In this document: one piece after another, positions 55,001-64,000 of the stretch
How the letters are laid out: the number at the start of each line of letters is the position of its first letter
How positions within the stretch are numbered: position 1 is the stretch's first letter
Source of the DNA: Tribonema minus
Taxonomy: Eukaryota > Sar > Xanthophyceae > Tribonematales > Tribonemataceae
Direction: 5' to 3'
Assembly (NCBI GenBank): GCA_017506865.1
Contig: JAFCMP010000529.1
Location: 62,001 to 126,000, forward strand
DNA: 64,000 nt
The notes under the pieces: model-generated
Databases searched by the model: none
Seen by the model: only the letters and a program-made list of their open reading frames with translations
Told to the model about the DNA's origin: nothing
Translations under genes and position numbers: made by a program

Positions 55001-57098
55001 AGTGGCAGCACTTGCACCCCGATGTACAGACATGACATTACGTCAAGTGCAGTTGAAGTAAGTCCTTGATGCTCAATAGTTTGCTACATGGCACTCTACT
55101 ACACCTTGACTGAGAGCCCTGTAAAGTGTAGTCGTTCTTTCTAGATGTGTTGCCATATCAAAGCTGCATCAAATTCTTGGTTCATGTATCAGCTGCCAAA
55201 CACAAGTAGCACCCATCGGCAACCACAAGCTACATTGGCCTCGTGCATACATGCCACAGTTACTTGAGCACACTGACCCACGCAACATCTCCATCTGCCT
55301 ATGCACCCGCAGCATTGAGTGCAGCAAACAAGCATTTATCAGTTACTGCAATGCAAACAGATACAAATAGCAACATACTTCAAGTACCTGCTTGTCGGAT
55401 TGTACCGTACAGACTGTGGTGTCCAATGCAAGATGACTCAATTCATGCAGCCACCATGCATGCGCTCATCCACTGCTGCACGCAACTCTTCCTCCCCTAA
55501 CCTCAATTCGAGTGCAGTTCCACGCAACACCATTACAGATCCAACTCTTGAAGACAGGCACCGTCAAATAAGCCATTTCAATACGCCAGAAGCGCTATGC
55601 GCTGCCGCCGTCGCGCGCATGCCCCACCTGCTGCCGCAGCCGAATCTTCCCCTCGCCAAAGAACTCTATCTGCTTGTGCCGCCCGCGCACCGTCTGCGCG
55701 TACTGACCGACGAGCTTGTTGTCCGGGGCGACCAGGGGAGCGTCAACCGCAACATAGTGCGCCGCGAGCGCGTCCGCCAGCGCGGCGCCCGCGTCTATCT
55801 GTGGCGCGCAAAATGTAGAGGCGAGACGAGCAATTGTGTGTGTGTATGCGGCGAGCCGAAGGCTGTTAGAAAGAGAGAGGGGGGGGCTTGGCTATCAGTT
55901 GTGGTGTGAGTTGGGGTGGAGCACCTGCACTGCGCTTCGCACTGGACATGATGGTGAGAGTATTAATGAAGTGCAAGTTGAAGTTTATGTGGCAGTCACC
56001 CAGCGCCTCGCGCTGCAGGCTGCATCGTGCGCGCAGGGGGGGGTTCTGAGCGCTGCCATCATACCTGCGCTTGGGTAAACAGCGAGCTCGGCGCAAAGGA
56101 CAGCAGACAGGCCCGATTGAGAGCCGAGCGTGACTCGCAGAGAGTCGCTTACATCAGGTCCTGTTTTACAGCAATCAAATCATTATCAAGTCTCTGTGTA
56201 TAGTCCCGCCTCACGCAAGCTGCTTCCATGTCGAGAACTGCGCTTCATTGAGAGCCTCGAGCATGCAACACACAAACAAAGCTGCTGTACCCCCCCCAAA
56301 CTGGTGTGACCTCCCATCAGAATCAGTGCGAATGAGCTCATTGAATGCGCTTTGACGAGCTTATTAGCCAGAGTATGCACCGCAACAGTGCGTCTCCAGA
56401 GATCGACCAAACCAAAGCTTCAATGGTTCGTCTCCAGAGATCAACGTCAGCAAAGCTTATGTGAACTGGCCTACTTTAGTATGTTGTTGTCTGCAAAGTT
56501 GCGGCTGCAGCAGTGACAGGCAGGCATGGTCATTCGAGCATTGCAGGAGCATCAACAATAGAGGGCAATGTAATTTCCTCGCGAGTTTCTCTAACAAGTG
56601 TACAAAGGTAATAAGCGCACACGGCATGACACGAATTCATTGCTACCACCAGGCAGCACAACCAGCAGGCGATTAGTTGAGTCACACTGCAGCGCGGCCT
56701 CTAAAGCAAACCAGACTTCAGGCCAAGCAGAAACTGGAATTGGCCTGCTAGTTCCCTCATCAGCAACTGCAATCATCACAGGTCCTTTGATGCTACCTAC
56801 ATTTTGACAGAGCTGAAGACGCACGCGACTGTTATATCATGCGCACCTTGTGCGGTTTCAAAAACGAGCCGCTGCCACCATCCGTGCAAGAGAGGTATCT
56901 CACGAGCTCTCCCTGTTCGCTCTCCACGGCTCCATCGTGCTTGCCCCGTGCGGCATCGTCAAATTCCACACCGATCCAAGTCGCATCCTTGTCCTTGGAG
57001 GTACATACCGGTCCTATGTACCGCACCGTGGCTCTGAAGCCCTTTTCGTCCTGTACCCTCTGCCCCAGGCTGAACTGAGGCGCTGCGGACTCAGCCAT
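46036..57098 (-). CDS. TBCE: Tubulin-folding cofactor E
   Basis: Twelve exons join to a 644-codon frame: 57098-56847, 55798-55628, 54636-54469, 53710-53549, 53111-52878, 52088-51981, 51060-50893, 49997-49905, 49429-49274, 47789-47658, 46987-46889, 46227-46036 (TGA). TBCE is a cytosolic chaperone that takes alpha-tubulin into the cofactor supercomplex forming alpha-beta heterodimers. Domains: CAP-Gly at 10-84 with GKHDG (52-56) and GSFLKPHK; KQIEFFGEGKIRLRQQ; leucine-rich repeats at about 142-420 (LVSLDLKDNLLSDWQE, LPNLRTLALAGNKM, LPALRELYLASNRL, MDQLRVLDLSDCGL, VSLILNHNPI, ALQLVGCAIASWADVDAL); the diagnostic VNGSPVGPRERVEAERAYLR (422-441); and a ubiquitin-like domain at 505-585 (KKLPSSLAVGRLKQLLKRLF, then SRPLSYYGIANGCQ). 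An extra charged Ala/Gln/Pro-rich tail of about 55 residues follows. The start is the ATG at 57098 in AGAAATGGC context. All eleven introns are phase 0. Confidence 0.95.
47860..48200 (-). repeat. Copies of the cofactor E exon 10 5' edge and a following array
   Basis: The start of exon 10 with its acceptor (47741-47800) is copied 121 bp upstream in gene direction, at 47862-47925, with few changes. Beyond it, units built on CAGCGCTGAGCWRTGTCRYC, then GCGTAAGAGCCTG, then TGTGAGTGCT repeat at roughly 75-100-bp spacing to about 48200. Confidence 0.75.
48583..48613 (+). repeat. Short telomere-like tract in cofactor E intron 9
   Basis: TTAGGGTGAGGGCTATAGTT followed by AGGGTTAGGGTT within the intron between exons 9 and 10. 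Confidence 0.7.
48934..49365 (-). repeat. Copies of cofactor E exon 9 3' edge plus donor
   Basis: The true exon end and donor on the plus strand start at 49268 (GCGCACCTGCACCATGG, followed by about 85 bp of exon). Copies start at 49079 and 48934, each with about 80 bp of exon-like sequence, and a minimal copy (GCGCACCTGCATAATG) lies at 49221. The copies keep a donor-like GTGCGC or GTGCAC. The exon frame (GASNGGNAGTGGASLASAMV) is degraded in the intronic copies. Confidence 0.8.
50783..50957 (-). repeat. Copy of cofactor E exon 7 3' edge plus donor
   Basis: About 69 bp covering the last 21 codons of exon 7 (MSAAEARAIVIARLPSIHK) and its GTTAG donor are repeated 106 bp further into intron 7 (50783-50851 against 50889-50957). 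The downstream copy differs at only a few positions (for example Ala to Thr and His to Asp) and remains spliceable in appearance. Because 106 is not a multiple of three, use of the distal donor would add an out-of-frame segment. Confidence 0.85.
53431..53605 (-). repeat. Copy of cofactor E exon 4 3' edge plus donor
   Basis: About 80 bp covering the last 18 codons of exon 4 (FDQLEALVLNSAGLKSWRD) with the GTGAGTGCC donor and some intron is repeated 94 bp downstream in gene direction (53431-53511 against 53525-53605). The intronic copy reads FDRLEALVLNSAGLTSWRD, with just two changes, which suggests it is young. Confidence 0.9.
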
Positions 57099-57935
57099 TT
57101 CTGCTGCCACCAAGGCCTGGGAGAACATGCGCTTTTCCAGATCTGCAACTTCAACAGTTTTCCCGCTCTTCAGAAGTGACGCATTTGAAGTTGGTGAATC
57201 CGTATGAAGGCAGCAATCTATCATGAGGGCAGCAATCAGGAGAGGAGTCGCTGTGGCGCAGTCGCAGGCGGTGCGCAGGGCTGTGACGTACCCTGCGCGA
57301 ACTCCCGCAGGTGGGCAGCTTCAGATCATCGAAACATTTGTCATGGACGATGCTGTGTCACTCTGCAATTGATTGAACGTGTTGTCAGTGTCTGAAGAGC
57401 TTGTTGGAGTTATGTCTCATCTCAAGTGAGTGCTGAATATGCACTCCTAATTATGCTCCGAGCAAACATTAGACTTGCGAGAGCCAAATGCGAGCCGGAA
57501 TTTTCCTTTCCCCATCACCCGGTTGAGCGCCACATATCATTTGCTCAGCGCATAACAGTACAATGGTGTTCATGTCTGATTGTATGTATGAGTTCTTACC
57601 ACTCAGTGACGAGTGGTCAGGTGCAGGTACAAGGTATGTAATTGCTGCTCTCAGATGCCACTTCTACGTAATGCTCACTCCATGGATTAGCTGGCTAAAA
57701 TCATGGTCCAACAATGGATGTCAATCACTATGTCATATCTGGTATGGTGGTCAAATATCTAGTGTTGCGTAACGACCCGGAGCAAGAACGTCACCCGTGC
57801 GTACTCAGATATCTTGTAGCCCTTTCTGCAGTTGCTTGCAGCCCTCTTGCGTTCTTCCGTCATCTATTCATGCACCCCCTTCTTTCCTGGCTCGTGCACT
57901 GTACGGCTCATTGCTTTGCACTCGCAGCCGCTGCC
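57099..57935. promoter_or_regulatory. Divergent intergenic region between cofactor E and PGES2
   Basis: The start codons of the two genes point away from each other, 837 bp apart. I see no TATA box in a consistent position. The region should hold both promoters and the two 5' untranslated regions; shared regulation is possible but not shown. Confidence 0.6.
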
Positions 57936-60635
57936 ATGGGCATGGGCATGGTCGTATCGGCGCTTGCAGCGCACACGTCCTGGAAGGCGCACACCGCTCA
58001 GCGCAGCTATTGCTCAACCGCCACGCGGGCAGCAGCTGCGATCACGGGAAAGCCAGGCGCGGTCTTTGCGGATGCTGACATCATGGTGTACCAGTACAAG
58101 ATCTGTCCATTCTGCAACAAGCTCAAGGCCGTGATGGACTTTCTGGGGATTCCCTACAAGGTCACGGAGGTCAATCCGCTGACGAAGAAGGAGATCAAGT
58201 TCTCGAAGGACTACCAAAAAGTGAGTGTCCTCTTTGGGGGACTTGCGGCGCATGGGGCAGAAGTGAATCTGAAGCAACTGGAGCTATTCGGGCACCAAGT
58301 CTTATTGCAAGCGCGGCATTCACGCAAAGCAGCCATGTAAACAGCAGTTACTTCAAGTCTGTGCGCTTCTGACAATGTCAGCTTCTTGTTTTGTGCTGCG
58401 GGTAGTATCTTTACGACTCGGCGGTTGTTGACCCGCTTCCATGCGCGGCATCCACTGTTGAGTGCCGCTCAATTCAGAACCCCTTGGCGGACGTGACACT
58501 ACACCGACTTCTATCAAACTACCCTTCAATGCTGTGCAGCGGCAGCATTTGCCCCTGGCACGAGCGCGCGTCTCACCGCTGTTGAAACGCGGAGATCATG
58601 ACGCAGCTGCTCCTTGAACTGCTGGTCATCACCACAGGTACCCATCGTGCGCCTGGATGAGCAATACCTACACGACTCGCCAGCCATCATTCAGGCGCTG
58701 TTGGATGGGCTCAAGGCCAGAGGCGCTGTGTCCAAGGACCAGCTGGATGCCTTTGCGTCACCAGACGCGATGAACTGGGGTACGCTCATTGATGTCCCGC
58801 ACGCGCATGCAAACTCAGGGTGTGCTTTTTGTGGATGGATTTCCTAGCTGCGTGTGCCATCAGCTGGCCATGTTGGCATTGCCAAATGCATGGCATTGGG
58901 GAATAGCGTATGACCTTTACTGGAAACTGGACAAAACTTTGATGTGCTGCGGTCGCTTGGGCATTGTTGAGCATTGTGACTGGGAGGCTGAGCTCTTTTG
59001 GTCGTCCAGCTTACGTAAACGTGTCAGGTTCAGCCGCTGCCTACCAGCCCCCTTGCTGCGCGGATCGAAGGCCTTGTTTTCAGGCTTGTTCCTGCAGCTG
59101 CCGCATTGAAATGTGTGCTGTCATGAAGTTGCGTCATGTGTGTTGATCAACCCGCTGGCGTCGATGCAGCGGAGTGGGTGAACAAGCAGCTGGCGCTGCT
59201 ACTACTATTCACAACATCATGCACAGCTTTTACACAACCTACTTATGCTCCCTTGGGAGCGTATCGGCTTCAACTGATGCTTGCCAGAGCCCCCTTGATG
59301 CATGCCGACCATCCTCTTCTAAGTACCCTTTGTTGTTACGTGTTGTTCAGTAACATTTTTTATTTGAAAATTCCCTCATGTCAATGCAGCCGAGTGGGCG
59401 GACAAGCAGCTGGCGGTGCTGCTGTTCCCCAACATCACACGCAGCTTCGGCGAGTCCTACCAGGCGTTCTCGTACGTGCAAGGCGTGAGCACGTTCAGCG
59501 CGCTGGACAAGGCCGCCAACCAGGCGTTGGGCTCCTTTGCCATGTGGATGGCGCAGGGGAAGGTCAGTGCTCAGCTGGGACTACATGAAGTTTGCGGTGA
59601 AGTTTGGCATGTAGCACATGAGCACACTGAGCTTCGACTGCAGATTTCGTTTGCTGGCTGCTGTGAGGACTGCGGTTGAAACTTGCTGAGCAATGCTGTG
59701 ATGATTGGATGGCTGCGCTCTTTTGGGATGGCTTAAGCACACGAGCACCCCCTGAACTTCAACTGCAGTCCATCGAGGTGCTCCTCACTTGAAGTGGTGT
59801 ACCGGCTTACTGAATATAGGTAGACACACTTGACAGCTTGACATGCACCATCTCATTGTTCATTCTGTACCCCCCTGGTTTCACAGATCAAGAAAAAGTA
59901 CAACATTGAGGACGAGCGCGAGGCGCTGTACGGAGCACTGAGGCAGTGGACAACAGAAATACAGGTGATATTTTGTGTGATGGCGCTCATGATGTGTGCG
60001 GTGTGAGCGCTCAATGACGCGCCTGGAGATGTGTCGACAGCGCTGTACGATACTGCGCTAGTGATGCACCAACGCTGCCTTAATTGAGTGCAGGGTCGGA
60101 GAGGGGACATGCCTCTATATCATTCGCGATCGCCCTGTACCAGCAGCTGATGAGGGCAGCCTGAAACTGCCAGATTTCACAAATTCATGAGTCTCCTGCG
60201 TGGATGCATCATCCCCCCCCCCCCCCCTCCCCTCCCTGCTGCTGGCATGTCCTGCATGTAATCAGAGTTGCTCTTGGTGCACTCAGTTTTGCCATCAACG
60301 ACTCTCACCGTGACCTCCGCAAATCTCGCCAAGCGAACCCCTCATCACATTTGACCGTCTCTAGTGTGTACTGCTTCACGCGGTGAACACAGTTGCAAAG
60401 GCTCAACTGCCATGAGAATCAACCCCCAATCTCACGGCCTGTCAACTGCAACCTGCCCCTCCAGGGCAAGAAGTTTTCCGGCGGAGCGGTCCCCAACCTG
60501 GGCGACCTGTGCGTGTTTGGCTGCCTGCGCGCCATCGAAGGGCTGGACGCGCACACAGAGGCCATGCAGGAGGAGAAGGCGCTGGCGGAGTGGTATGCGC
60601 GCATGCTGGGGGTCTTGCAGTACGGACCGATATAG
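57936..60635 (+). CDS. PTGES2: Prostaglandin E synthase 2-like thioredoxin/GST-fold protein
   Basis: Five GT-AG exons (57936-58220, 58638-58779, 59390-59562, 59887-59964, 60465-60635) join to a 282-codon frame. mPGES-2 isomerises PGH2 to PGE2 in animals; algal members of the family are of uncertain substrate. Order: a 50-residue N terminus rich in Ala, Ser, Thr and Arg that looks like a mitochondrial or plastid transit peptide; a glutaredoxin-like half (MVYQYKICPFCNKLKAVMDF) with the catalytic-type CPFC at 57-60 and KVPIV containing the GST-type cis-Pro; DSPAIIQALL; and the family-typical C-terminal half (AEWADKQLAVLLFPNITRSF, YNIEDEREALYGALRQWT, GGAVPNLGDLCVFGCLRAIE). The start ATG has GCTGCCATGGGC context; the upstream open frame to 57714 is not needed. 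The human protein is longer (377 aa), mainly at the N terminus. It is divergent from cofactor E. Confidence 0.93.
59160..59231 (+). repeat. Ghost copy of PGES2 exon 3 start
   Basis: GTCGATGCAGCGGAGTGGGT and the following 52 bp mirror the acceptor and first 20 codons of exon 3 (GTCAATGCAGCCGAGTGGGC, 220 bp downstream). It translates to AEWVNKQLALLL against AEWADKQLAVLL, then diverges. The acceptor AG is kept but no donor follows, so it is a dead partial exon in intron 2. Confidence 0.85.
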
Positions 60636-61330
60636 CGCGCACACGTTGAGCGCTGGGGGGTGACCATACTATAGTATACCTACCCTGGGGTGACTGTACC
60701 TACCCCTTGCCTGGGGGGGCGACTAGGCAGCGCGGTGTGCGCAGCAGTTGCAAATGAGCTGACAAGCTGTTTGGAAAGAGGACAATGAGGCACGTGCTGG
60801 TCTGTGCGCCCGCTGCCCCATTGCGAGGCGGTTGAAGCACCAGCAACTGGTACAGCGGCGTGCGCCACGCATTGTTGCGTGTTGACCTCAATCGTCGAAC
60901 TCGATCAGGGGCAATGCCAGCTGAGATGTGACCAATATGCCTCGTTTGTCAGTCCGGCAGGTGGCTTGCGCTTTCCACCAACTGTTGACCTCACCATGAC
61001 CTGTGTGCACGGTTTTCCACACAAGTGGGCTGAGTCTTCACGCACGTGCTCTAACCACAATCACATGTCTGCTTTGCAAGGTCCACCATTCTTCTGCTTA
61101 GTTTGCTGTTTTTCTATCCTGAAACAAGCACTCTCCTGCGATCAAAAGCATTTGTTGTGATCACCAGCACCAGCCTCAGCACTGAATTTTTAAATTCGAT
61201 TTATCAGCGCATTCATGAAGTGTAGTTGAGAGTCATGGTGCCTCGCCGCACTACACATATAACCACTGCACAGCTCCGCCAACGCAATGACTCAGCTCTT
61301 CTACAGTCGAGTCTAACTTCTCAATGACTC
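60636..61330. other. No gene recognised
   Basis: 3' flank of PGES2. Frames are short and unrecognised. Confidence 0.4.
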
Positions 61331-61361
61331 TTCCACAGTCGAGTTTTCGCGCCCTCTGTGT

Positions 61362-62014
61362 CCACCTGCGCCGTCGGAGACATCTGCCGCCGCCGCAGCA
61401 CCCGCAGCACCTGCGCCACCAACCGCACCAGCCTGCGATCGTCCTCGCCGCGCCAAGGCAGTGGCCGCCGCCGCCGCCGCCGCGCCGCCGCAGCTTGAAA
61501 CGCAGGTCCAGAACAACCTCTGGGCTGCAGCTCCCGTCGCTGCGCAGGGCGCTGCGCGTGGCAATTGCGTATTCGCCGTGGCGGGCGTCAAGCAGGAGCT
61601 ACAGGGGGTTGACGCCCTCATAAAGCTGCATCAGTGCCGCTGCGCGGACGGTGTCCACGCAGGGCGGTACGCCGCCGAAGGTGCTGTGGTTCTTGCGGAT
61701 TAAAGTTAATCGCCTCCGCTCTCGTCAGGAAGTACGCGATGCGCCCTTCACCCTCCTTGGTGTTGTGCGGCACCAGTGTGATGGTGCCGTCCGGCCCTGC
61801 GGCGGCAAGGTTGGCTGAAATGCAGGCGCGGTGCACGTTGGCTTCCTGAAGCGCAGCACCGATGGCGGCGGTGTCGGCGGCGGCAACGGCGGCGGCGGCG
61901 GCGACAGCGGCCACTGCCTTGGCGTGGCGAGGGCGATCGAAGGCTGGTGCGGTTGGTGGCGCAGGTGCTGCGGGTGCTGCGGCGGCGGCAGATTTCTCCG
62001 ACGGCGCAGGTGGT
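61362..62014. repeat. Inverted repeat with arms of about 110 bp
   Basis: The plus-strand block 61362-61475 (CCACCTGCGCCGTCGGAGAC, then GCAGCACCCGCAGCACCTGC) is matched by the reverse complement of 61906-62014 with roughly 95% identity. The spacer is about 430 bp. Both arms encode the same Ala/Pro-rich peptide on their own strands (APSETSAAAAAPAAPAPP and APSEKSAAAAAPAAPAPP). The minus-strand arm belongs to an exon-like segment 62052-61700 after a GTGCAG acceptor (ATDYASQAQAAAAG, then DGTITLVPHNTKEGEGRIAY) of unrecognised family. Confidence 0.8.
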
Positions 62015-62119
62015 GGCTGAGCACCCGCCGCCGCGGCTTGTGCTTGCGAGGCATAGTCAGTGGCCTGCACATTCACAAGGCAGAATGTGTCGGCGGAGCG
62101 AGAGAGCAGGAATAGCGTT

Positions 62120-62920
62120 CTGCCAGATCTTTTTCAAGGATGGCATGATGATGCGGCATGTGTAAGAAAGTAATTTACAACAGTTACTGTTGTGGGCGCT
62201 GTGAACCACAGTTTATTCAATAATGAGCTATCCACCAGAAGCTTTTGATATGGATCTTGCTGCGATATTTTATCGGAAAGCCGCTGTTCCAGTTGATGCC
62301 TGCATTGTAAGGGTTGTTTAACATGACTATCAACGGCGGCGTCCTGCCAGTGCTGCACGGTGCATTTGCAAACTGCATGCCCGTCCAGTCCAACATGGTG
62401 CAGTACAAGCGAGGCAAGCATGTGTTGATGACAGACCAGTACAGGCTGGTGCACGGCGGTGGAGTGTCAATGATCCTCTGTGCCATCGAGACTCGAGATA
62501 TTGAAAGCACGTTTTGGCCTTCATGTGCAAAAGATCTGATGATCATGTGTACATCGTGCACCCGCAGACTGCAAATGCCCAACAAGTCATCAACAGCAGC
62601 ATTTGGGCTTTGCATGAGCACTCAAGCTGCATTTGGGCATTGCATGAGCTAACATGCAGCCGACGCCATCATGTGGCATGCTCCGCTCACCTGCCCCTCG
62701 GTCTGCGCCCTGATATCCACAAGGCCACGGCCTCCGAGGGCGGATGCCTGTGTGACTGTTAGTGCAGTCGCAGCAGCCGCGTCCAGCCGCTGCGCTTTGC
62801 GGGAATGGCACGAGGCTGGGGATCCCGCACCTCCCCCCCCCGCCACATTCTGGCTGACGATTGCCGCTTCCGGCGCGAACGCCCATCCCCTGTGGGCGGC
62901 AACGACATGAAAGACTCCAC
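62120..62920. other. No gene recognised
   Basis: Short frames. A 25-bp repeat (GCATTTGGGCTTTGCATGAG and GCATTTGGGCATTGCATGAG) lies at 62600-62649. Confidence 0.4.
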
Positions 62921-62922
62921 AA

Positions 62923-62923
<1 letters not shown>

Positions 62924-62957
<34 letters not shown>
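62924..62957. repeat. CT dinucleotide microsatellite
   Basis: About 16 CT units just upstream of the acceptor of the copy B exon. It could act as an extended polypyrimidine tract. Confidence 0.9.
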
Positions 62958-62959
<2 letters not shown>

Positions 62960-62972
62960 GCGTTGGTCTCAG

Positions 62973-64000
62973 ACTCAACTTCACGTTGACGCGGCGCTCG
63001 GAACGGTCGGCGACTCCGCTGACTTCAGCTTCAGCGGCTTCCGCCTGCGCATCACCCGCGCTGGTGACATGAGCGCCCCGGTCACGGTCACCGTGCGCGG
63101 CGCGCCGGCGGCGTGGTCTGCAGCGCAGCTTGCAATGCTGCTTGCGCCCGCACTCGCAGCTCCTGGCATGCCCATCGCGCCGGTGCGCTTGCGGGCGGGC
63201 GGCGGCGGCACTTCCGCCGCCTTTCTGCTGCTGGCCAGCGCTCTGAAGACCTGCGGCGTAGGCATTAACGGTGCGGCCTCATCCGCGGCGCCGGCGTCGG
63301 CGGCATCGCCAGGCGCCGCGGGTGTTTGGGAGCTAACAGTGGTCCGCGGCGTTGCGCGGCGACTCGCGCACTCGGTCCTATGCGCGGTGGACGGCACGGA
63401 AGTAGCGCTGCGGCTGCTGGGCCCTGACAATCTGACAGCGTGCCCGTCCTGCCTGCGACGGCACTTCACGCGCCCGGGTCAGCAGTGCCGGGCAACGCGC
63501 TGCGCGCACACCACGCTCCCCGCGGCCTGCACCACGCCAGCCGCCGCCACTGGCACAGCCGCCGGTGCCCCTGCGGTAGCCACGGCTGCAGCCGCCGCGG
63601 CGGCAGCCGCCGCGACGCAGCGTGCGCCCACCGGCGCCGCCGCCTCGCACCCCCCAGCGCCGGCGGCGACCGGCGCCGCCGCGACGGACGCTGCCGCCGC
63701 CTCGACGCCCGCGCTGGCGAGCGCGTCGCCGGGCGCCTCGCCGCCGCCGCCGGCGGCCGACGCGGACCCTGCGCAGCTGGGCCAGGAGCAGCGCATTCAG
63801 CAGCTGCAGGGGGGCATCCTGGAGGGCAGGACCGCGCGGAAGGGGCTGCAGCAGCAGGTCAAGGCACTGACAAAGCTGCTGGCAGCCTCCGAGGCGGGAA
63901 AGCGGGCTGCTGAGGCCGATCGCGACCGGTCTCTGGCAGAGCAAGTTCGTGCGGAGCGGCTGGCGGCGCAGCAACGGAGCCTGCGCGAAGGAGAGCAGGT
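62973..64000 (+). CDS. ORF1-like protein with Cys motif and coiled coil (copy B, runs off the window)
   Basis: After a GGTCTCAG acceptor the frame is open to the window end, about 342 codons. It can start inside an exon (TQLHVDAALGTVGDSADFSF, then SGFRLRITRAGD) or at the ATG at 63069 (MSAPVTVTVRGAPAAW). It parallels copy A closely: GVWELTVVRGVARRLAHSVL, CPSCLRRH with CRATRC, the Ala/Pro linker, and the coiled coil (QRIQQLQGGILEG, then LQQQVKALTKLLAASEAGKR). Unlike copy A it has an ATG in frame and upstream coding sequence, so B looks the more intact. The family is unrecognised. Confidence 0.6.

Noticed and set aside
56591..56824. Extra cofactor E exon (minus-strand frame of 77 codons)
   Set aside because: Exon 1 joins in phase to the recognisable exon at 55798, and this frame has no similarity to the family between those parts.
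57714..57935. PGES2 start at the upstream ATG 57714
   Set aside because: The added 74 residues resemble no family member, while the ATG at 57936 has strong context and yields a plausible transit peptide.

Overview
The window looks like nuclear DNA of a GC-rich unicellular eukaryote, most likely an alga or other flagellated protist. It has GT-AG spliced genes, TTAGGG-type telomere-like tracts, axonemal-type dynein remnants, a secreted alpha-carbonic anhydrase and many decayed retroelements. I cannot place it further from sequence alone; a haptophyte-like alga is a guess. No bacterial operon structure, rRNA, tRNA or CRISPR array was seen.

Three genes can be modelled completely, exon by exon, with uninterrupted reading frames: an alpha-carbonic anhydrase (minus strand, 5 exons, 42586-44755, 355 aa), tubulin-folding cofactor E (minus strand, 12 exons, 46036-57098, 644 aa), and a membrane-associated prostaglandin E synthase-2-like GST/glutaredoxin-fold protein (plus strand, 5 exons, 57936-60635, 282 aa). 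The last two are divergent, with about 0.84 kb between their start codons.

Region by region: 0-3.2 kb holds two exons of a coiled-coil-like minus-strand gene embedded in arrays of partial copies of those exons' edges. 3.6-9.1 kb holds a lone EH-domain exon and a broken dynein heavy chain (AAA3 to AAA4) among interstitial telomere-like tracts. 9.1-14.1 kb has no recognisable gene. 14.1-17.2 kb holds an ORF1-like coiled-coil protein with Cys motifs, whose paralogue runs off the right end from 62973. 17.6-20.1 kb holds satellite-like repeats and a frameshifted ankyrin-repeat pseudogene. 20.4-26.6 kb holds a wrecked non-LTR retrotransposon (reverse transcriptase, zinc knuckle, restriction-like endonuclease), a non-autonomous insertion with an 8-bp target duplication, several copies of the retroelement 3' end, and a minisatellite. 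27.5-33.0 kb holds 285-bp direct repeats, a 585-aa low-complexity ORF, a gag-like remnant and a GC-rich minisatellite. 33.7-35.6 kb is an AT-rich island unlike its surroundings. 35.6-36.5 kb is a second retroelement C-terminal fragment. 36.5-42.5 kb is gene-poor.

The most interesting signal concerns introns. In the three intact genes 11 of 19 introns are followed by an exon beginning GT (so AG|GT is present at both intron ends), and 17 of 19 are phase 0, including all 11 in cofactor E. At the same time, partial copies of exon edges carrying their splice site lie in the adjacent introns (cofactor E exons 4, 7, 9 and 10; PGES2 exon 3; both coiled-coil exons). Together they suggest that tandem duplication across splice junctions is active in this genome and may create or enlarge introns.
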